Positions 1 through 8,830 of a DNA stretch of 18,849 bases are shown piece by piece (positions within the stretch are counted from its first letter, which is position 1; the number at the start of each line of letters is the position of its first letter). Where the stretch lies: positions 1-18,849 of the forward strand of contig DATLJU010000082.1 of NCBI GenBank assembly GCA_035538735.1. Direction: 5' to 3'. This DNA is from Anaeromyxobacter_A sp035538735 (GTDB taxonomy: Bacteria; Myxococcota; Myxococcia; Myxococcales; Anaeromyxobacteraceae). The notes under the pieces are model-generated. The model was not told where the DNA came from and searched no databases. It saw only the letters and a program-made list of their open reading frames with translations. The position numbers were made by a program, and so were the translations under genes.

Positions 1-1976
1 GGCGGCTCTGCGTGTGGGCACGCGACGTGGCGGCGAAGCAGCCCGACGCGAAGACCGAGGCGCTCGGCCCGTCGGTGCAGGCGGCCTTCGACGCGGAGGG
101 CAAGCCCACCGCCGCCGCCCTCGGCTTCGCCAAGAGCCAGGGCGTGGACGTCGCCTCGCTGGCGCGCGTGCAGACGCCCAAGGGTGAGCGGCTCGCGGTG
201 CACAAGGTGGAGAAGGGCCAGCGCGCGGAGAAGGTGCTCCCGGCGCTGCTCGAGAAGCTCGTGGCGGGGCTGCGCTTCAAGAAGGCGATGCGCTGGGGCG
301 ACACCACCGTCACCTTCGCGCGGCCCATGCGGTGGATGGCGGCGCTCTACGGCGGCAAGGCGGTGAAGGTCCGCTACGGCGACATCGTCTCGGGCGCCGT
401 CACGTACGGCCATCGCTTCAAGGCGCCGAGGGCGATCGCGCTCAAGGGCACGCCCGAGGACTACCTCGCGAAGCTGCGCAAGGCGTTCGTCATCGCCGAT
501 CCGGGGGAGCGGCGCGCGCTCATCGAGGCGCAGCTCGCGGCCACCGCGAAGAAGGGCGGCGGCCAGGTGCGGCCCGACGAGTCGCTCCTCGACCAGGTGA
601 CGTTCCTCGTCGAGCACCCCACCGCCGTCCTCGGCGAGTTCGAGGCCTCGAACCTGGAGCTGCCGGCGGAGGTGGTCATCTCCGAGCAGCGCAACCACCA
701 GCGCTACTTCGCGGTGGTCGACCGAGGAGGGAAGCTGACGAATCGGTTCGTCGCAATCTCGGGTACCCCCGTGAAGGACCCCAAGGTCGCCCGGAACGGA
801 TACCAGCGCGTGCTGCGCGCGCGCCTCGCCGACGCGCGCTTCTTCTTCGAGGAGGACCGCAAGCGGCGGCTCGAGGATCGCGTGCAGGACCTCGCGCGGC
901 GCACCTACCAGGCGAAGCTCGGGACCGAGCTGGAGCGCGTGGAGCGCATCGAGCGCATCGCGTCGCGGCTCGCCGAGGCGCTCGGGCTGCCTCAGGAGCA
1001 GCGCCTGGTGGTGGCGCGCGTGGCCCGGCTCTGCAAGGCCGACCTCGGCACGGGCATGGTGGGCGAGTTCCCCGAGCTGCAGGGCGTCATGGGCGGGCAC
1101 TACGCCCGGCTCGACGGCGAGCCGGCGGAGGTCGCGGAAGGGGTCGAGGACCACTACAAGCCGATCGGCGCGTCGGAGGACATGCCGCGCGGCGAGGCCG
1201 GCGCGCTGGTCGGGCTGGGCGACCGGCTGCACCAGCTCGCGGGCATCATCGGCGTGGGCGAGAAGGCCACCGGCGCCGCCGACCCGTTCGGCCTGCGGCG
1301 CGCCGCGATCGGGATCCTGCGCATCGTGCAGGCGCGCGGATACCACCTCTCGCTCGGCGCGGCCGTCGACGCCGCGCTCGACGCGCTCGCCGGGAAGGTC
1401 GGTCAGGACCCCGCCGCCGTGAAGGGGCAGGTGCTCGACTTCCTGCGCGGGCGCATCAAGGCGCAGTGGAGCGACGAGCACGACGTGGACCTGGTGGAGG
1501 CGGTGCTGTCGGCCGGGTTCGACGACCTCGTCGATGCACGGCGGCGGCTCGAGGCGCTCGCCGACGTGAAGCGCCGGCCCGACTTCATCCCGCTGGCGGT
1601 CGCGTTCAAGCGCGCCGCCAACATCCAGGAGAAAGCGAAGGGAGAGGGCGCGCTCGCCGTCGACGCGGCCCAGCTCCGGGACGACGCGGAGCGCCAGCTG
1701 CTCGCCGAGCTGGAGCGGGTCGAGCAGGCGGTGGCGGTTCACCGCGACCCCGCGCGGCGCGACTACGCCTCCGTCCTGCGCACCGTGGCCGAGCTGAAGC
1801 CGAGCGTCGATCGCTTCTTCGACGACGTGCTCGTCATGGCGGAGGAGCCGGCGCTGCGCGCCAACCGCCTCGCGCTCGTCAAGCGCGTCGCGGACCTCTT
1901 CGCCGACGTCGCAGACTTCCGGAAGATCCAGGTCGAGCAGGCCCCTGGTTCCGCGCCCGCGCGCGCCGCGGGGTAG
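1..1976 (+). CDS. glyS: Glycyl-tRNA synthetase beta subunit, 5' end cut off by window edge
   Basis: Beta subunit of the bacterial alpha2beta2-type glycyl-tRNA synthetase, which with GlyQ charges tRNA-Gly in the cytoplasm. The reading frame (first full codon at 3) is open from the left edge to TAG at 1974-1976. About 657 residues are visible against roughly 700 for the family, so some 45 N-terminal residues lie outside; the GTG at 12 is an internal Val codon, not a start. Recognisable family segments are VISEQRNHQRYFAV, FFFEEDRK, a KADLGTGMVGEFPELQGVMG block (HD-like region), ADPFGLRRAAIGILRI, and a C-terminal DALR-type anticodon-binding part ending in NRLALVKRVADLFADVADF. The partner glyQ would be expected just upstream. 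The gene looks intact, with codon use like its neighbours. Family assignment is very secure. Confidence 0.97.
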   Translation, partial: RLCVWARDVAAKQPDAKTEALGPSVQAAFDAEGKPTAAALGFAKSQGVDVASLARVQTPKGERLAVHKVEKGQRAEKVLPALLEKLVAGLRFKKAMRWGDTTVTFARPMRWMAALYGGKAVKVRYGDIVSGAVTYGHRFKAPRAIALKGTPEDYLAKLRKAFVIADPGERRALIEAQLAATAKKGGGQVRPDESLLDQVTFLVEHPTAVLGEFEASNLELPAEVVISEQRNHQRYFAVVDRGGKLTNRFVAISGTPVKDPKVARNGYQRVLRARLADARFFFEEDRKRRLEDRVQDLARRTYQAKLGTELERVERIERIASRLAEALGLPQEQRLVVARVARLCKADLGTGMVGEFPELQGVMGGHYARLDGEPAEVAEGVEDHYKPIGASEDMPRGEAGALVGLGDRLHQLAGIIGVGEKATGAADPFGLRRAAIGILRIVQARGYHLSLGAAVDAALDALAGKVGQDPAAVKGQVLDFLRGRIKAQWSDEHDVDLVEAVLSAGFDDLVDARRRLEALADVKRRPDFIPLAVAFKRAANIQEKAKGEGALAVDAAQLRDDAERQLLAELERVEQAVAVHRDPARRDYASVLRTVAELKPSVDRFFDDVLVMAEEPALRANRLALVKRVADLFADVADFRKIQVEQAPGSAPARAAG

Positions 1977-2003
1977 GGTGAGTGGCGGGGTGCCGCAAAC
2001 CCC

Positions 2004-2033
2004 TTGACCCACCTCGGAGACGGCGGTTACGGT
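2004..2033 (+). promoter_or_regulatory. Candidate sigma-70-type promoter for the lipoprotein operon
   Basis: TTGACC (2004-2009, 5 of 6 to the -35 consensus) is followed after 18 nt by TACGGT (2028-2033, a TANNNT -10 box). The predicted start of transcription is near 2040, only a few bases before the TTG at 2043. The -35 box coincides with the alternative TTG start codon at 2004, which argues against that start. The 13-mer CCTTGACCCACCT around the -35 recurs at 9435-9447 before another gene. This is inference from sequence only. Confidence 0.4.
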
Positions 2034-2042
2034 TCGCGACCC

Positions 2043-3518
2043 TTGGCCGCCCGCTCCCTGACCGCTGCGCTCCTGCTGCTCTCCGTCGCGGCCGCTTGCC
2101 ACGACTCGCAGCGCAATGTTTCCCCGCCGTTCGACCGGTTTTATTACCCGACCGGCGTGGCGGTGCGGCACGAGCCGCCCGGCTGTGCCGCTGGGACCCC
2201 CGGCTGCCAGAGCCAGCTCCTGGTGGCGTCGTCGAACTTCGACCTGCAGTACGAGGCGCTCACCGGCGGCACGCTCCTGTCGGTCGACGTCGACCGAGCG
2301 CTCGGTGGGAACGTCAACGCCGCCGCCGGCGCGTTCCTCCCGGGCGCCGTCCTGGGCGCCTCGAAGGTCGGCAGCTTCGGCGGCGAGGTGGCGGTGCTCG
2401 ACGACACGAGCTGCCCCGGGTGGGCGCGGAACCCGCAGGTGCTCGTCGCCTCGCGGGCGCAGGACATGCTTTACCGGCTCGACATGGACCCCGCGACCGG
2501 CGCGCTGTCGTGCGGCGACGGGTGCACGGTGGCGCTTCCCTCGGGGCTGGCCGACACGTACGGCGTGACGGTGGTCTGCGGGACCCTGGCGGCGGCGGCC
2601 GGCGGCTCGCCCGCGCAGCGCCACCTCGCCTTCGTCACCTTCCTGCGGGCGCAGAACAACGAGGGGTTCCTGTCCCGGATCGACCTCGACAGCGGGGCGA
2701 TCGAGACCACCTACGACGTCGGCGCCGGGCCGACGCAGAGCACCGCCTACGACGAGAGCCGCGGGCTCCTCTTCATGAGCGAGCGCTTCTCGGCCGTCGG
2801 GGTGGCCCGGCTGCGCTGGATCGATCTCGGCTTCCCGCAGCTCGGCGTGGCGGCGATCGACTACGGCCCGGTGGTGCGCGGGGCCGAGCTCGTCTCGCTG
2901 GCGCTCTCGAGCGACAGATCCCGCGTCTACCTGGCGGCCCGGCTCTACGATTACGACACCGCGGCCACGACGGGGACGCGCCCGCTGGGCGATCTGGGCG
3001 CCGCGCTGCTCGTCATCGACCTCCAGCGCGTGCTGTCCGGGGCCGCCGCCGCGGACACCATCCTGAACGTGGTCCACCTCGACCGCGGCCCGGTCGCGCT
3101 CGTCGCGATCCCGCGCACCGACGCGACCGGCAACCGCATCCGCGATCTCGTCGCGGCGACGAGCTCGGACGACGGCACCATGACGCTCTACGACGACGAG
3201 CTCGGGGCGACGGCGGCCGTGTTCGGCATCTGCGACGGCAACTCGCCGCTTGCGTTGAACAAGCAGAGGTCTGGAGGCACGGGCGGGCTCGTGCCTGATC
3301 CGTGCCCCAACGGGAATCCCGGCCTCGGGAAGCAGCCGTTTGGCCTCGCCTGGGAGCCCTACACGTCGGGGACGCAGACCCTGGCGCGGCTCTTCGTGGG
3401 CTCCTTCGACCGGAGCTGGGTGAACGCGATCGTGCTCGACCCGAACCACCCCGACGCCTCCACGGACGCGTCCAGCCCCTCCTTCTCATGGGGACGCATC
3501 GGCCCGGAGCGCCCGTGA
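2043..3518 (+). CDS. Secreted lipoprotein, probable beta-propeller-like fold, function unknown
   Basis: About 491 residues if started at TTG 2043; an in-frame TTG at 2004 would add 13 residues. No ATG or GTG start is available after the glyS stop. The N-terminus is a lipoprotein signal peptide: a short Arg-containing head, a Leu/Ala core and SVAAAC with Cys19 as the likely lipidated residue. His then Asp follow it, so nothing obviously retains it at the inner membrane. The mature part has repeated strand-like segments such as YYPTGVAVR, LLVASSNFDLQY, LLSVDVDRAL, FVTFLRAQN, LLFMSERFS, RVYLAARLYDYD and ARLFVGSFDRSWVNAIVLD. These resemble the blades of YVTN/NHL-like beta-propellers. Several Cys residues suggest disulfides outside the cytoplasm. 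The stop overlaps the start of the next lipoprotein gene (GTGA), so the two are probably co-translated and may work together on the cell surface. I do not recognise a specific family or function. Confidence 0.8.
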   Translation: MAARSLTAALLLLSVAAACHDSQRNVSPPFDRFYYPTGVAVRHEPPGCAAGTPGCQSQLLVASSNFDLQYEALTGGTLLSVDVDRALGGNVNAAAGAFLPGAVLGASKVGSFGGEVAVLDDTSCPGWARNPQVLVASRAQDMLYRLDMDPATGALSCGDGCTVALPSGLADTYGVTVVCGTLAAAAGGSPAQRHLAFVTFLRAQNNEGFLSRIDLDSGAIETTYDVGAGPTQSTAYDESRGLLFMSERFSAVGVARLRWIDLGFPQLGVAAIDYGPVVRGAELVSLALSSDRSRVYLAARLYDYDTAATTGTRPLGDLGAALLVIDLQRVLSGAAAADTILNVVHLDRGPVALVAIPRTDATGNRIRDLVAATSSDDGTMTLYDDELGATAAVFGICDGNSPLALNKQRSGGTGGLVPDPCPNGNPGLGKQPFGLAWEPYTSGTQTLARLFVGSFDRSWVNAIVLDPNHPDASTDASSPSFSWGRIGPERP

Positions 3519-6046
3519 AGCGCCTCTCTCTCGTCCTCCTCCTCGCGGCGACCGCCGCGTGCTCCTCCGGGACCACCACGGTCGGCGCCCGCTTCATGGG
3601 CCCGGCCGCGATCGTCCAGTTCTCCGGCGTGACGCGGAACGGCGCGAAGCAATACCTCGCGGTTGCCGACGCGCGCGGGAGCGACCTGCGGCTCATCGAT
3701 CCCACCGAGGGTCAGCCGGTGCTCGGGCCGTCCATCATCTACCCGCTCTCGATCATCACCTTGCCACGTCCGCTCCACGTCGCCGCGGCGTCGCTCGGCG
3801 ACGGCGGCGCGGACGTGCTGGTCTCGGCGAGTGCAGGCGAGCCCACGCTGGAGGTCGTCGAGACCTGGACCGCCCAGAATCGGGTCAGCTTCGACATCCC
3901 CCTGGCGGGCCTGGTCGGCGCGCAAGCCGAGATCCTGACCATGGTGGGACTCACCGTCACGCCGGCGGGCGGGACCCCGTTCGGCCGGATCCTCGTGTCC
4001 GTCAGCGGGAACCAGCTGGTTGTCGTCGATTTCATCCGCGCTACCGACGGCTCGGGAGCGGTCGTGCAGATGAAGCCGACGCCCGACGTCCAGCAGCTCG
4101 GGTTCGAGGCGCTCGACCTCTCGGTGGGCCCGAACGCCCAGGGCGCTTTCACCTCCGTGTACGCCGCGACCCGGGATCCACTCAGCCTGAACGGCGTGAC
4201 CGTCCACGGCGTGGTCGAGATCGACGCCTCGGCTGCGGCGACGCCGCTCACGACGACGGTCTACGACGCGCTGGCGCCGACGGTGGCGGTCGCGGCGGCC
4301 TTCGTCGACGAGCGCATCACCTCGACCTCGCAGCCGTGCGCGGCCGAGCAGGTCACGGGTCAGCCGATCCGCCGCGTCTACGCCGTCCTCGATCCCGACG
4401 GGTGCGGCTCGGACCACGCCATCGCGTGCGGCGTCGCCACGATCAACCCTGCGCGGATCTGGGCCGCCACCACTGGCAGCCTCGAGCTCGATCCGGCGGC
4501 CCTGGTGACGCCCGCGCAGGCTAGGTCCGATTTTCCGTCCGCCTTTCCGTCGGTCGCCGCGCAGTCGTTCCGCGCGCCGATGCCGATCCAGGGCGTGCCG
4601 CTCCACATCGCGATCGCGAACGCGCCCTCCAAGAACTCGGCCACCGACAACCCCGCGCGCATCGTGACCACGGAGACGATCTCCGTCGGCGCCGTCTGCC
4701 AGGCCAACGGCAGCCCGGCCAGCCCACTCGGGCGCGTTCTCTACGGGACGAATTTCCGCGCCACGAGCGCGCTGGCCGCGGTCACCTCGATGGACGGCCA
4801 CGTGTACTGGCTCGACCTCTCGCGCTTCGCGCCGGTCGTCGACTCGACCCCGATGGTGGGCCTCGCCTCGACGATGGTCCTCAGCTCCTCGACGGACGTG
4901 GTCGGGGCGAACCAGTGGCAGATTGGGCTTTGGTTCAACGACGCCGTCGTCGGCAAAAAAAACACGACGACCACTCCGAGCGGGAATGTGGAGACGACGG
5001 TGCCGGGCACGGTCGTCGTGGACGCGGCCCAGCTGCCCAACGCCATCGAGGTCTGGCCCGGGTTCACGCCGACGTCGGTGTGGACGGTCACCTACCAGGG
5101 TGCGCTGCCGGGGCTCGCGGGGCGCCCGGGCGTGGTCGCGCCCGACGCGACGGGAGTCTTCGTCGGGCTGCAGTCACAGGTGGGGAGCGACGCCTCGAAG
5201 TCCTCGAGCTGGTCGGTGCCGGTTCAGGTGGATGATCCCGCTCGAGGCGTCCGCGTGGGAGACATCGTCACCTTCCCGGACCTCGGCTGCGAAGCGACCG
5301 TAGCTTCGATAGTGCCGCGCTCGACTGATCCGGCGAGCCCGCTCCTCAAGGCGGGCGTCGCATTCCCCGGCGGCGCCCTCCAGCTCGCCGCGCCGCTGCC
5401 CCCGTGCCTGGCGTCGGTCGCCGCGCCGGCCCCCCTGCAGATCACGGTGCTCGGCGGCGAGGTCGTGGTCTCGAACGACGTCTCCGGTTACGTGGGCCGG
5501 GCTCCCATCTCGCTCTCCTCGACCGACCCGAGCGACAACGTCTTCGCGCTCGCCTGGAAGGACGAGTCGACGCTGGCCGGTGAGGACCTCGCCGTCGCGC
5601 GGCGTGCCCGCCGCATCTTCTACCCGACCGACGGGCCCTGTCCGCTGGCGGGCGCGTCCGCCAACACGGCTTCAGCCAATTCGCCGGGGTGTTACAGCCT
5701 GTTCCCGCGACTCGCCGACCCGCTCTCGCCGGCCCCCGCCGTCCGCTTCCGGCTCGGTCTTCGCAACATCACGACGCCGACTCGAGCGGCCACCGCGGCC
5801 GATCGCCCGCCGCGCGGCGCCACGCTCCACATCACGACGCACAGCGGCCTCACGCAGACCTCGCGGATCCCGACGTCGGGCGGCACTCCGCCGGCGGCCG
5901 TGGTCGCGGTGGACCCGGGCGATCTCGTCGACGCCTCGAACAACCATTCGCACGAGGACTACCGGTTCTACGTCACCTACCAGGACGATCAGGTGGCGTG
6001 GTTCTGGACGACCAGCACCACCAGCCAGGTGACGAGCATCCGCTGA
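3515..6046 (+). CDS. Large secreted lipoprotein, function unknown
   Basis: A start at GTG 3515 gives 843 residues; the open frame extends further upstream (from 3302), but only inside the preceding gene. The choice rests on the GTGA overlap with the upstream stop, GGAG at 3506-3509 with a 5-nt spacer, and an immediate lipoprotein signal peptide: MKRLSLVLLLAATAAC, Cys16 lipidated, then SSGTTT. The rest is Gly/Ala/Val/Thr-rich, with many short beta-strand-like segments (AIVQFSGVTRNG, YLAVADARGSDLRLID, ILVSVSGNQLVVVD, DGHVYWLDLSRF) and about ten scattered Cys. This fits an extended or propeller-like extracytoplasmic protein. The C-terminus, HSHEDYRFYVTYQDDQVAWFW followed by a Thr/Ser-rich tail, looks like one more beta domain. 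There is no catalytic motif I can name. Operon partner of the lipoprotein just upstream. An eight-A run at 4955-4962 stands out in this GC-rich gene. Confidence 0.85.
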   Translation: MKRLSLVLLLAATAACSSGTTTVGARFMGPAAIVQFSGVTRNGAKQYLAVADARGSDLRLIDPTEGQPVLGPSIIYPLSIITLPRPLHVAAASLGDGGADVLVSASAGEPTLEVVETWTAQNRVSFDIPLAGLVGAQAEILTMVGLTVTPAGGTPFGRILVSVSGNQLVVVDFIRATDGSGAVVQMKPTPDVQQLGFEALDLSVGPNAQGAFTSVYAATRDPLSLNGVTVHGVVEIDASAAATPLTTTVYDALAPTVAVAAAFVDERITSTSQPCAAEQVTGQPIRRVYAVLDPDGCGSDHAIACGVATINPARIWAATTGSLELDPAALVTPAQARSDFPSAFPSVAAQSFRAPMPIQGVPLHIAIANAPSKNSATDNPARIVTTETISVGAVCQANGSPASPLGRVLYGTNFRATSALAAVTSMDGHVYWLDLSRFAPVVDSTPMVGLASTMVLSSSTDVVGANQWQIGLWFNDAVVGKKNTTTTPSGNVETTVPGTVVVDAAQLPNAIEVWPGFTPTSVWTVTYQGALPGLAGRPGVVAPDATGVFVGLQSQVGSDASKSSSWSVPVQVDDPARGVRVGDIVTFPDLGCEATVASIVPRSTDPASPLLKAGVAFPGGALQLAAPLPPCLASVAAPAPLQITVLGGEVVVSNDVSGYVGRAPISLSSTDPSDNVFALAWKDESTLAGEDLAVARRARRIFYPTDGPCPLAGASANTASANSPGCYSLFPRLADPLSPAPAVRFRLGLRNITTPTRAATAADRPPRGATLHITTHSGLTQTSRIPTSGGTPPAAVVAVDPGDLVDASNNHSHEDYRFYVTYQDDQVAWFWTTSTTSQVTSIR

Positions 6047-6047
6047 G

Positions 6048-6074
6048 CGAGGCGCCCGCATCGCGGGCGCCTCG
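6048..6074 (+). terminator. Strong hairpin after the lipoprotein operon, probable terminator
   Basis: A perfect 12-bp inverted repeat: CGAGGCGCCCGC at 6048-6059 and its reverse complement at 6063-6074, with loop ATC. It begins 2 nt after the lipoprotein stop codon and lies before the polA promoter. There is no T-run after it, so it is an atypical intrinsic terminator or an mRNA 3'-end stabiliser. Confidence 0.6.
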
Positions 6075-6118
6075 TCGAAGCACGGACGGAGGCCCGGGTC
6101 GCGGCGCCCTCGTTCGGT

Positions 6119-6124
6119 TATGCT
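6119..6124 (+). promoter_or_regulatory. Candidate -10 box of polA (near-leaderless)
   Basis: TATGCT (4 of 6 to TATAAT) lies 12 nt before the polA ATG. No Shine-Dalgarno is present between it and the ATG (TCGCCCCTCCAG), and no convincing -35 is seen. Transcription would start only about 5 nt before the ATG. Confidence 0.35.
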
Positions 6125-6136
6125 TCGCCCCTCCAG

Positions 6137-8830
6137 ATGCCCACCCTCACGCTCATCGACGGCTCGGGGTTCGTCTTCCGGGCCTACCACGCGCTGCCGC
6201 ACCTCTCGACGACCAAGGGCGTGCCGACGAACGCCGTGTACGGCTTCACGACGATGCTGCTCAAGGCGCTCCGCGAGCACGCACCGACGCACGTCGCGCT
6301 GGTGTTCGACGCCAGCCGCAAGAGCTTCCGGCACGAGCTCGACCCCGCGTACAAGGCGAACCGCCCCGAGGCGCCCGACGACCTGGCGCGGCAGTTCCCC
6401 CTCGTCCGCGACGTGGCGAAGGTGCTCAACGTCCACGTGCTGGAGGAGCCGGGGGTCGAGGCCGACGACGTGATCGCCACCCTCGCCTGCCGCGCCCGCG
6501 AGCAGGGGTGGGAGGTCGTCGTCGTCACGGGAGACAAGGACTTCGCCCAGCTCGTCGACGACAAGGTCTCGCTCTACGATCCGATGGCAGAGGCGAGCGG
6601 TCGCGGGGGGTGGACCGGGCCGGCGGAGGTCGAGAAGAAGCTCGGGATCCCGCCCGCGCAGGCGGTCGAGTACCAGGCCATCCTGGGGGACAAGATCGAC
6701 AACGTGCCCGGCCTGCCCGGCGTGGGCGAGGTCACCGCCGCCGCGCTCGTGCGCAAGTTCGGGTCGGTGGAGGAGATGCTGCGCCGCCCCGGCGAGATTC
6801 CGGGCGCGGTTGCGCGCGGCGGGGAGAAGCTGAAGGACAAGATCGTCGCTGGCGCGGAGCGGCTCCGCCTCAACCGGCGGCTGGTGGCGCTGCGCTGCGA
6901 CATGGAGCTGCCGTACCGCCCGGCCGACTTCGAGCGGCGCGCCATCGACGCCGAGAAGACCCGGGCCCTCTTCGGCGAGCTGGAGTTCTCGCGGCTCCTC
7001 AAGGACCTCCCCGCGCCGCCTCCCACCGCGCGGCGCGAGGAGACCGAGATCCTGCTCACGCGCGCGGCGCTGGACGAGGCGGTCGCGGCGGTGCGCGCCG
7101 CGGGAGAGGTGGGCGTGCGCGCCGCGCTCGGCGGCGATCACCCGCGCAAGGATCCGCTCTTCGGCGTCGCGTTCGCGGGCGGCGGGCGCGCCTTCTACGT
7201 GCCGCTCGGGCACCGGTACCTGGGCGCGCCGGCGCAACTCACCTCGGACGACGCGCGCGAGGCGCTGCGCCCGCTCGTCGAGGACGCGGCGGTCGCGAAG
7301 CACGGGCACGGCCTCAAGGCGGAGTCGCACGCGCTCCGGCAGCTCGGGCTGGGGCTGGCCGGCCCCGGGGTCGACACCGAGCTCGCGAGCCGCCTGCTCC
7401 TCCCCACCCGGCGGGAGCACGCGCTCGTCGACGTGGCCCGCGAGCGGCTCTCGTGCGAGCTGTCGGCGCTGGAGGAGGGCGGCGGCAAGCGCGGCGCACG
7501 CACGCCGCCGTGGGAGCTTCCGGTGGAGAAGGTCGCCGCGGTCGTCGGGGCGTGCGCGGCGGTGATCCCCGACCTGGCCGCCGCGCTCCGGCGCGGCCTC
7601 GAGGACGAGGGGCTCACCTGGCTCTACGACGAGGCCGAGCGGCCGCTCGTGCCGATCCTGGAGCGGATGGAGCAGACTGGGATCCAGGTCGACACCTCGG
7701 CCATGGACGCGATGAGCGCGGAGTTCGGCCACGCCATCCGCGACCTCGAGGGCCGCATCCACGCCGCCGCGGGCCGCGCCTTCAATGTCGCCTCCACCCG
7801 CGAGCTGGCGCACGTGCTGTTCGAGGAGCTGAAGCTGCCCGTGCTCAAGCGGCTCAAGACCGGCCCCTCGACGGACCAGGACGTCCTGGAGAAGCTCGCC
7901 GAGCAGCACCCCCTGCCGGCGCTCGTCCTGGAGCACCGCTCGCTCTCGAAGCTCAAGGGCACGTACGTCGACGCGCTGCCGCACCTCGTCGAGGCGGACG
8001 GGCGCATCCACACCACCTTCCACCAGGGCGGCGCCGCGACCGGACGGCTCAGCTCCTCCGACCCGAACCTCCAGAACATCCCCATCCGCACCGAGCTCTC
8101 GAGGCGCATCCGCGCCACGTTCGTGGCGCCGCCGGGGCAGCTCCTGCTCTCGGCCGACTACTCGCAGGTGGAGCTCAGGATCCTGGCTCACTTCGCGAAC
8201 GATCCGGCGCTGCTCGAGGCTTTCCGGCGGCGCGAGGACGTGCACGCGGCGACCGCCGCCGAGACGTTCGGGGTGGCGCGCGAGGCGGTGACGCGCGACC
8301 AGCGGCGCATCGCCAAGGTGCTCAACTTCGGCATCGCCTACGGGCTGTCCGCGTTCGGCCTCTCGCAGCGCCTCGACATGCCGGCCGCCGAGGCGCAGGC
8401 CATCATCGACCGCTACTTCGCGCGCTACGCGGCGGTGAAGCGGTGGCTCGAGGGCACGGTCGCCGAGGCGCGCCGGACGGGCGAGGTCCGCACGCTCTTT
8501 GGCCGCAAGCGCGCCTTGCCGGAGCTGCTCTCCCGCAACCCCGCCCTGCGCCAGGGCGCGGAGCGGATGGCGGTCAACACGCCGATCCAGGGCACCGCCG
8601 CCGACCTCATCAAGATCGCGATGATCCGCGTGGATCGGGAGCTCGCCGCACAGCGGCTCGACGCGAGGCTCCTGCTGCAGGTGCACGACGAGCTGGTGCT
8701 GGAGGTGGCGGAGCGCGACGCGCCGGCGGCGGCGGAGGTCGTGCGCGCCCAGATGGGCGCGGCCGCCGAGCTGGCGGTCCCGCTCGAGGTCGAGGTCGGG
8801 ACGGGGCGGAGCTGGGCCGAGGCGCACTGA
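6137..8830 (+). CDS. polA: DNA polymerase I, proofreading site apparently lost
   Basis: Family A polymerase of 897 residues, for Okazaki-fragment processing and repair synthesis. The N-terminal 5'-3' exonuclease (about 1-290) is intact: DGSGFVFRAYHALP, VFDASRKSFRHE, GVEADDVIATLA, VVVTGDKDFAQLVDD and the helix-hairpin-helix region ILGDKIDNVPGLPGVGEV. The central 3'-5' exonuclease-like domain (about 300-490) lacks the expected acids. The DxE strand reads VGVRAALGG (about 322-332), the motif II Asp position reads KAES, and the third motif reads GACAAVIPDL instead of an Asp-containing one, so proofreading is probably absent, as in Taq polymerase. The polymerase domain is complete: motif A DYSQVELRILAHF with Asp674, motif B RRIAKVLNFGIAYG, and motif C QVHDELVLEV with His850-Asp851-Glu852. 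The gene is probably monocistronic, between a hairpin at 6048-6074 and a palindrome touching its stop codon. Confidence 0.98.
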   Translation: MPTLTLIDGSGFVFRAYHALPHLSTTKGVPTNAVYGFTTMLLKALREHAPTHVALVFDASRKSFRHELDPAYKANRPEAPDDLARQFPLVRDVAKVLNVHVLEEPGVEADDVIATLACRAREQGWEVVVVTGDKDFAQLVDDKVSLYDPMAEASGRGGWTGPAEVEKKLGIPPAQAVEYQAILGDKIDNVPGLPGVGEVTAAALVRKFGSVEEMLRRPGEIPGAVARGGEKLKDKIVAGAERLRLNRRLVALRCDMELPYRPADFERRAIDAEKTRALFGELEFSRLLKDLPAPPPTARREETEILLTRAALDEAVAAVRAAGEVGVRAALGGDHPRKDPLFGVAFAGGGRAFYVPLGHRYLGAPAQLTSDDAREALRPLVEDAAVAKHGHGLKAESHALRQLGLGLAGPGVDTELASRLLLPTRREHALVDVARERLSCELSALEEGGGKRGARTPPWELPVEKVAAVVGACAAVIPDLAAALRRGLEDEGLTWLYDEAERPLVPILERMEQTGIQVDTSAMDAMSAEFGHAIRDLEGRIHAAAGRAFNVASTRELAHVLFEELKLPVLKRLKTGPSTDQDVLEKLAEQHPLPALVLEHRSLSKLKGTYVDALPHLVEADGRIHTTFHQGGAATGRLSSSDPNLQNIPIRTELSRRIRATFVAPPGQLLLSADYSQVELRILAHFANDPALLEAFRRREDVHAATAAETFGVAREAVTRDQRRIAKVLNFGIAYGLSAFGLSQRLDMPAAEAQAIIDRYFARYAAVKRWLEGTVAEARRTGEVRTLFGRKRALPELLSRNPALRQGAERMAVNTPIQGTAADLIKIAMIRVDRELAAQRLDARLLLQVHDELVLEVAERDAPAAAEVVRAQMGAAAELAVPLEVEVGTGRSWAEAH

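Noticed and set aside
332..1981. Long alternative frame inside glyS
   Set aside because: Low-complexity Arg/Ala shadow; the overlapping frame is unmistakably glyS.
1987..2003. GGGGT/ACCCC hairpin after glyS as a terminator
   Set aside because: Only 5 bp with a 7-nt loop and no T-run; too weak to call.
5672..8827. 1051-codon minus-strand open frame opposite polA
   Set aside because: Antisense shadow of polA, composition-driven, no family signal.
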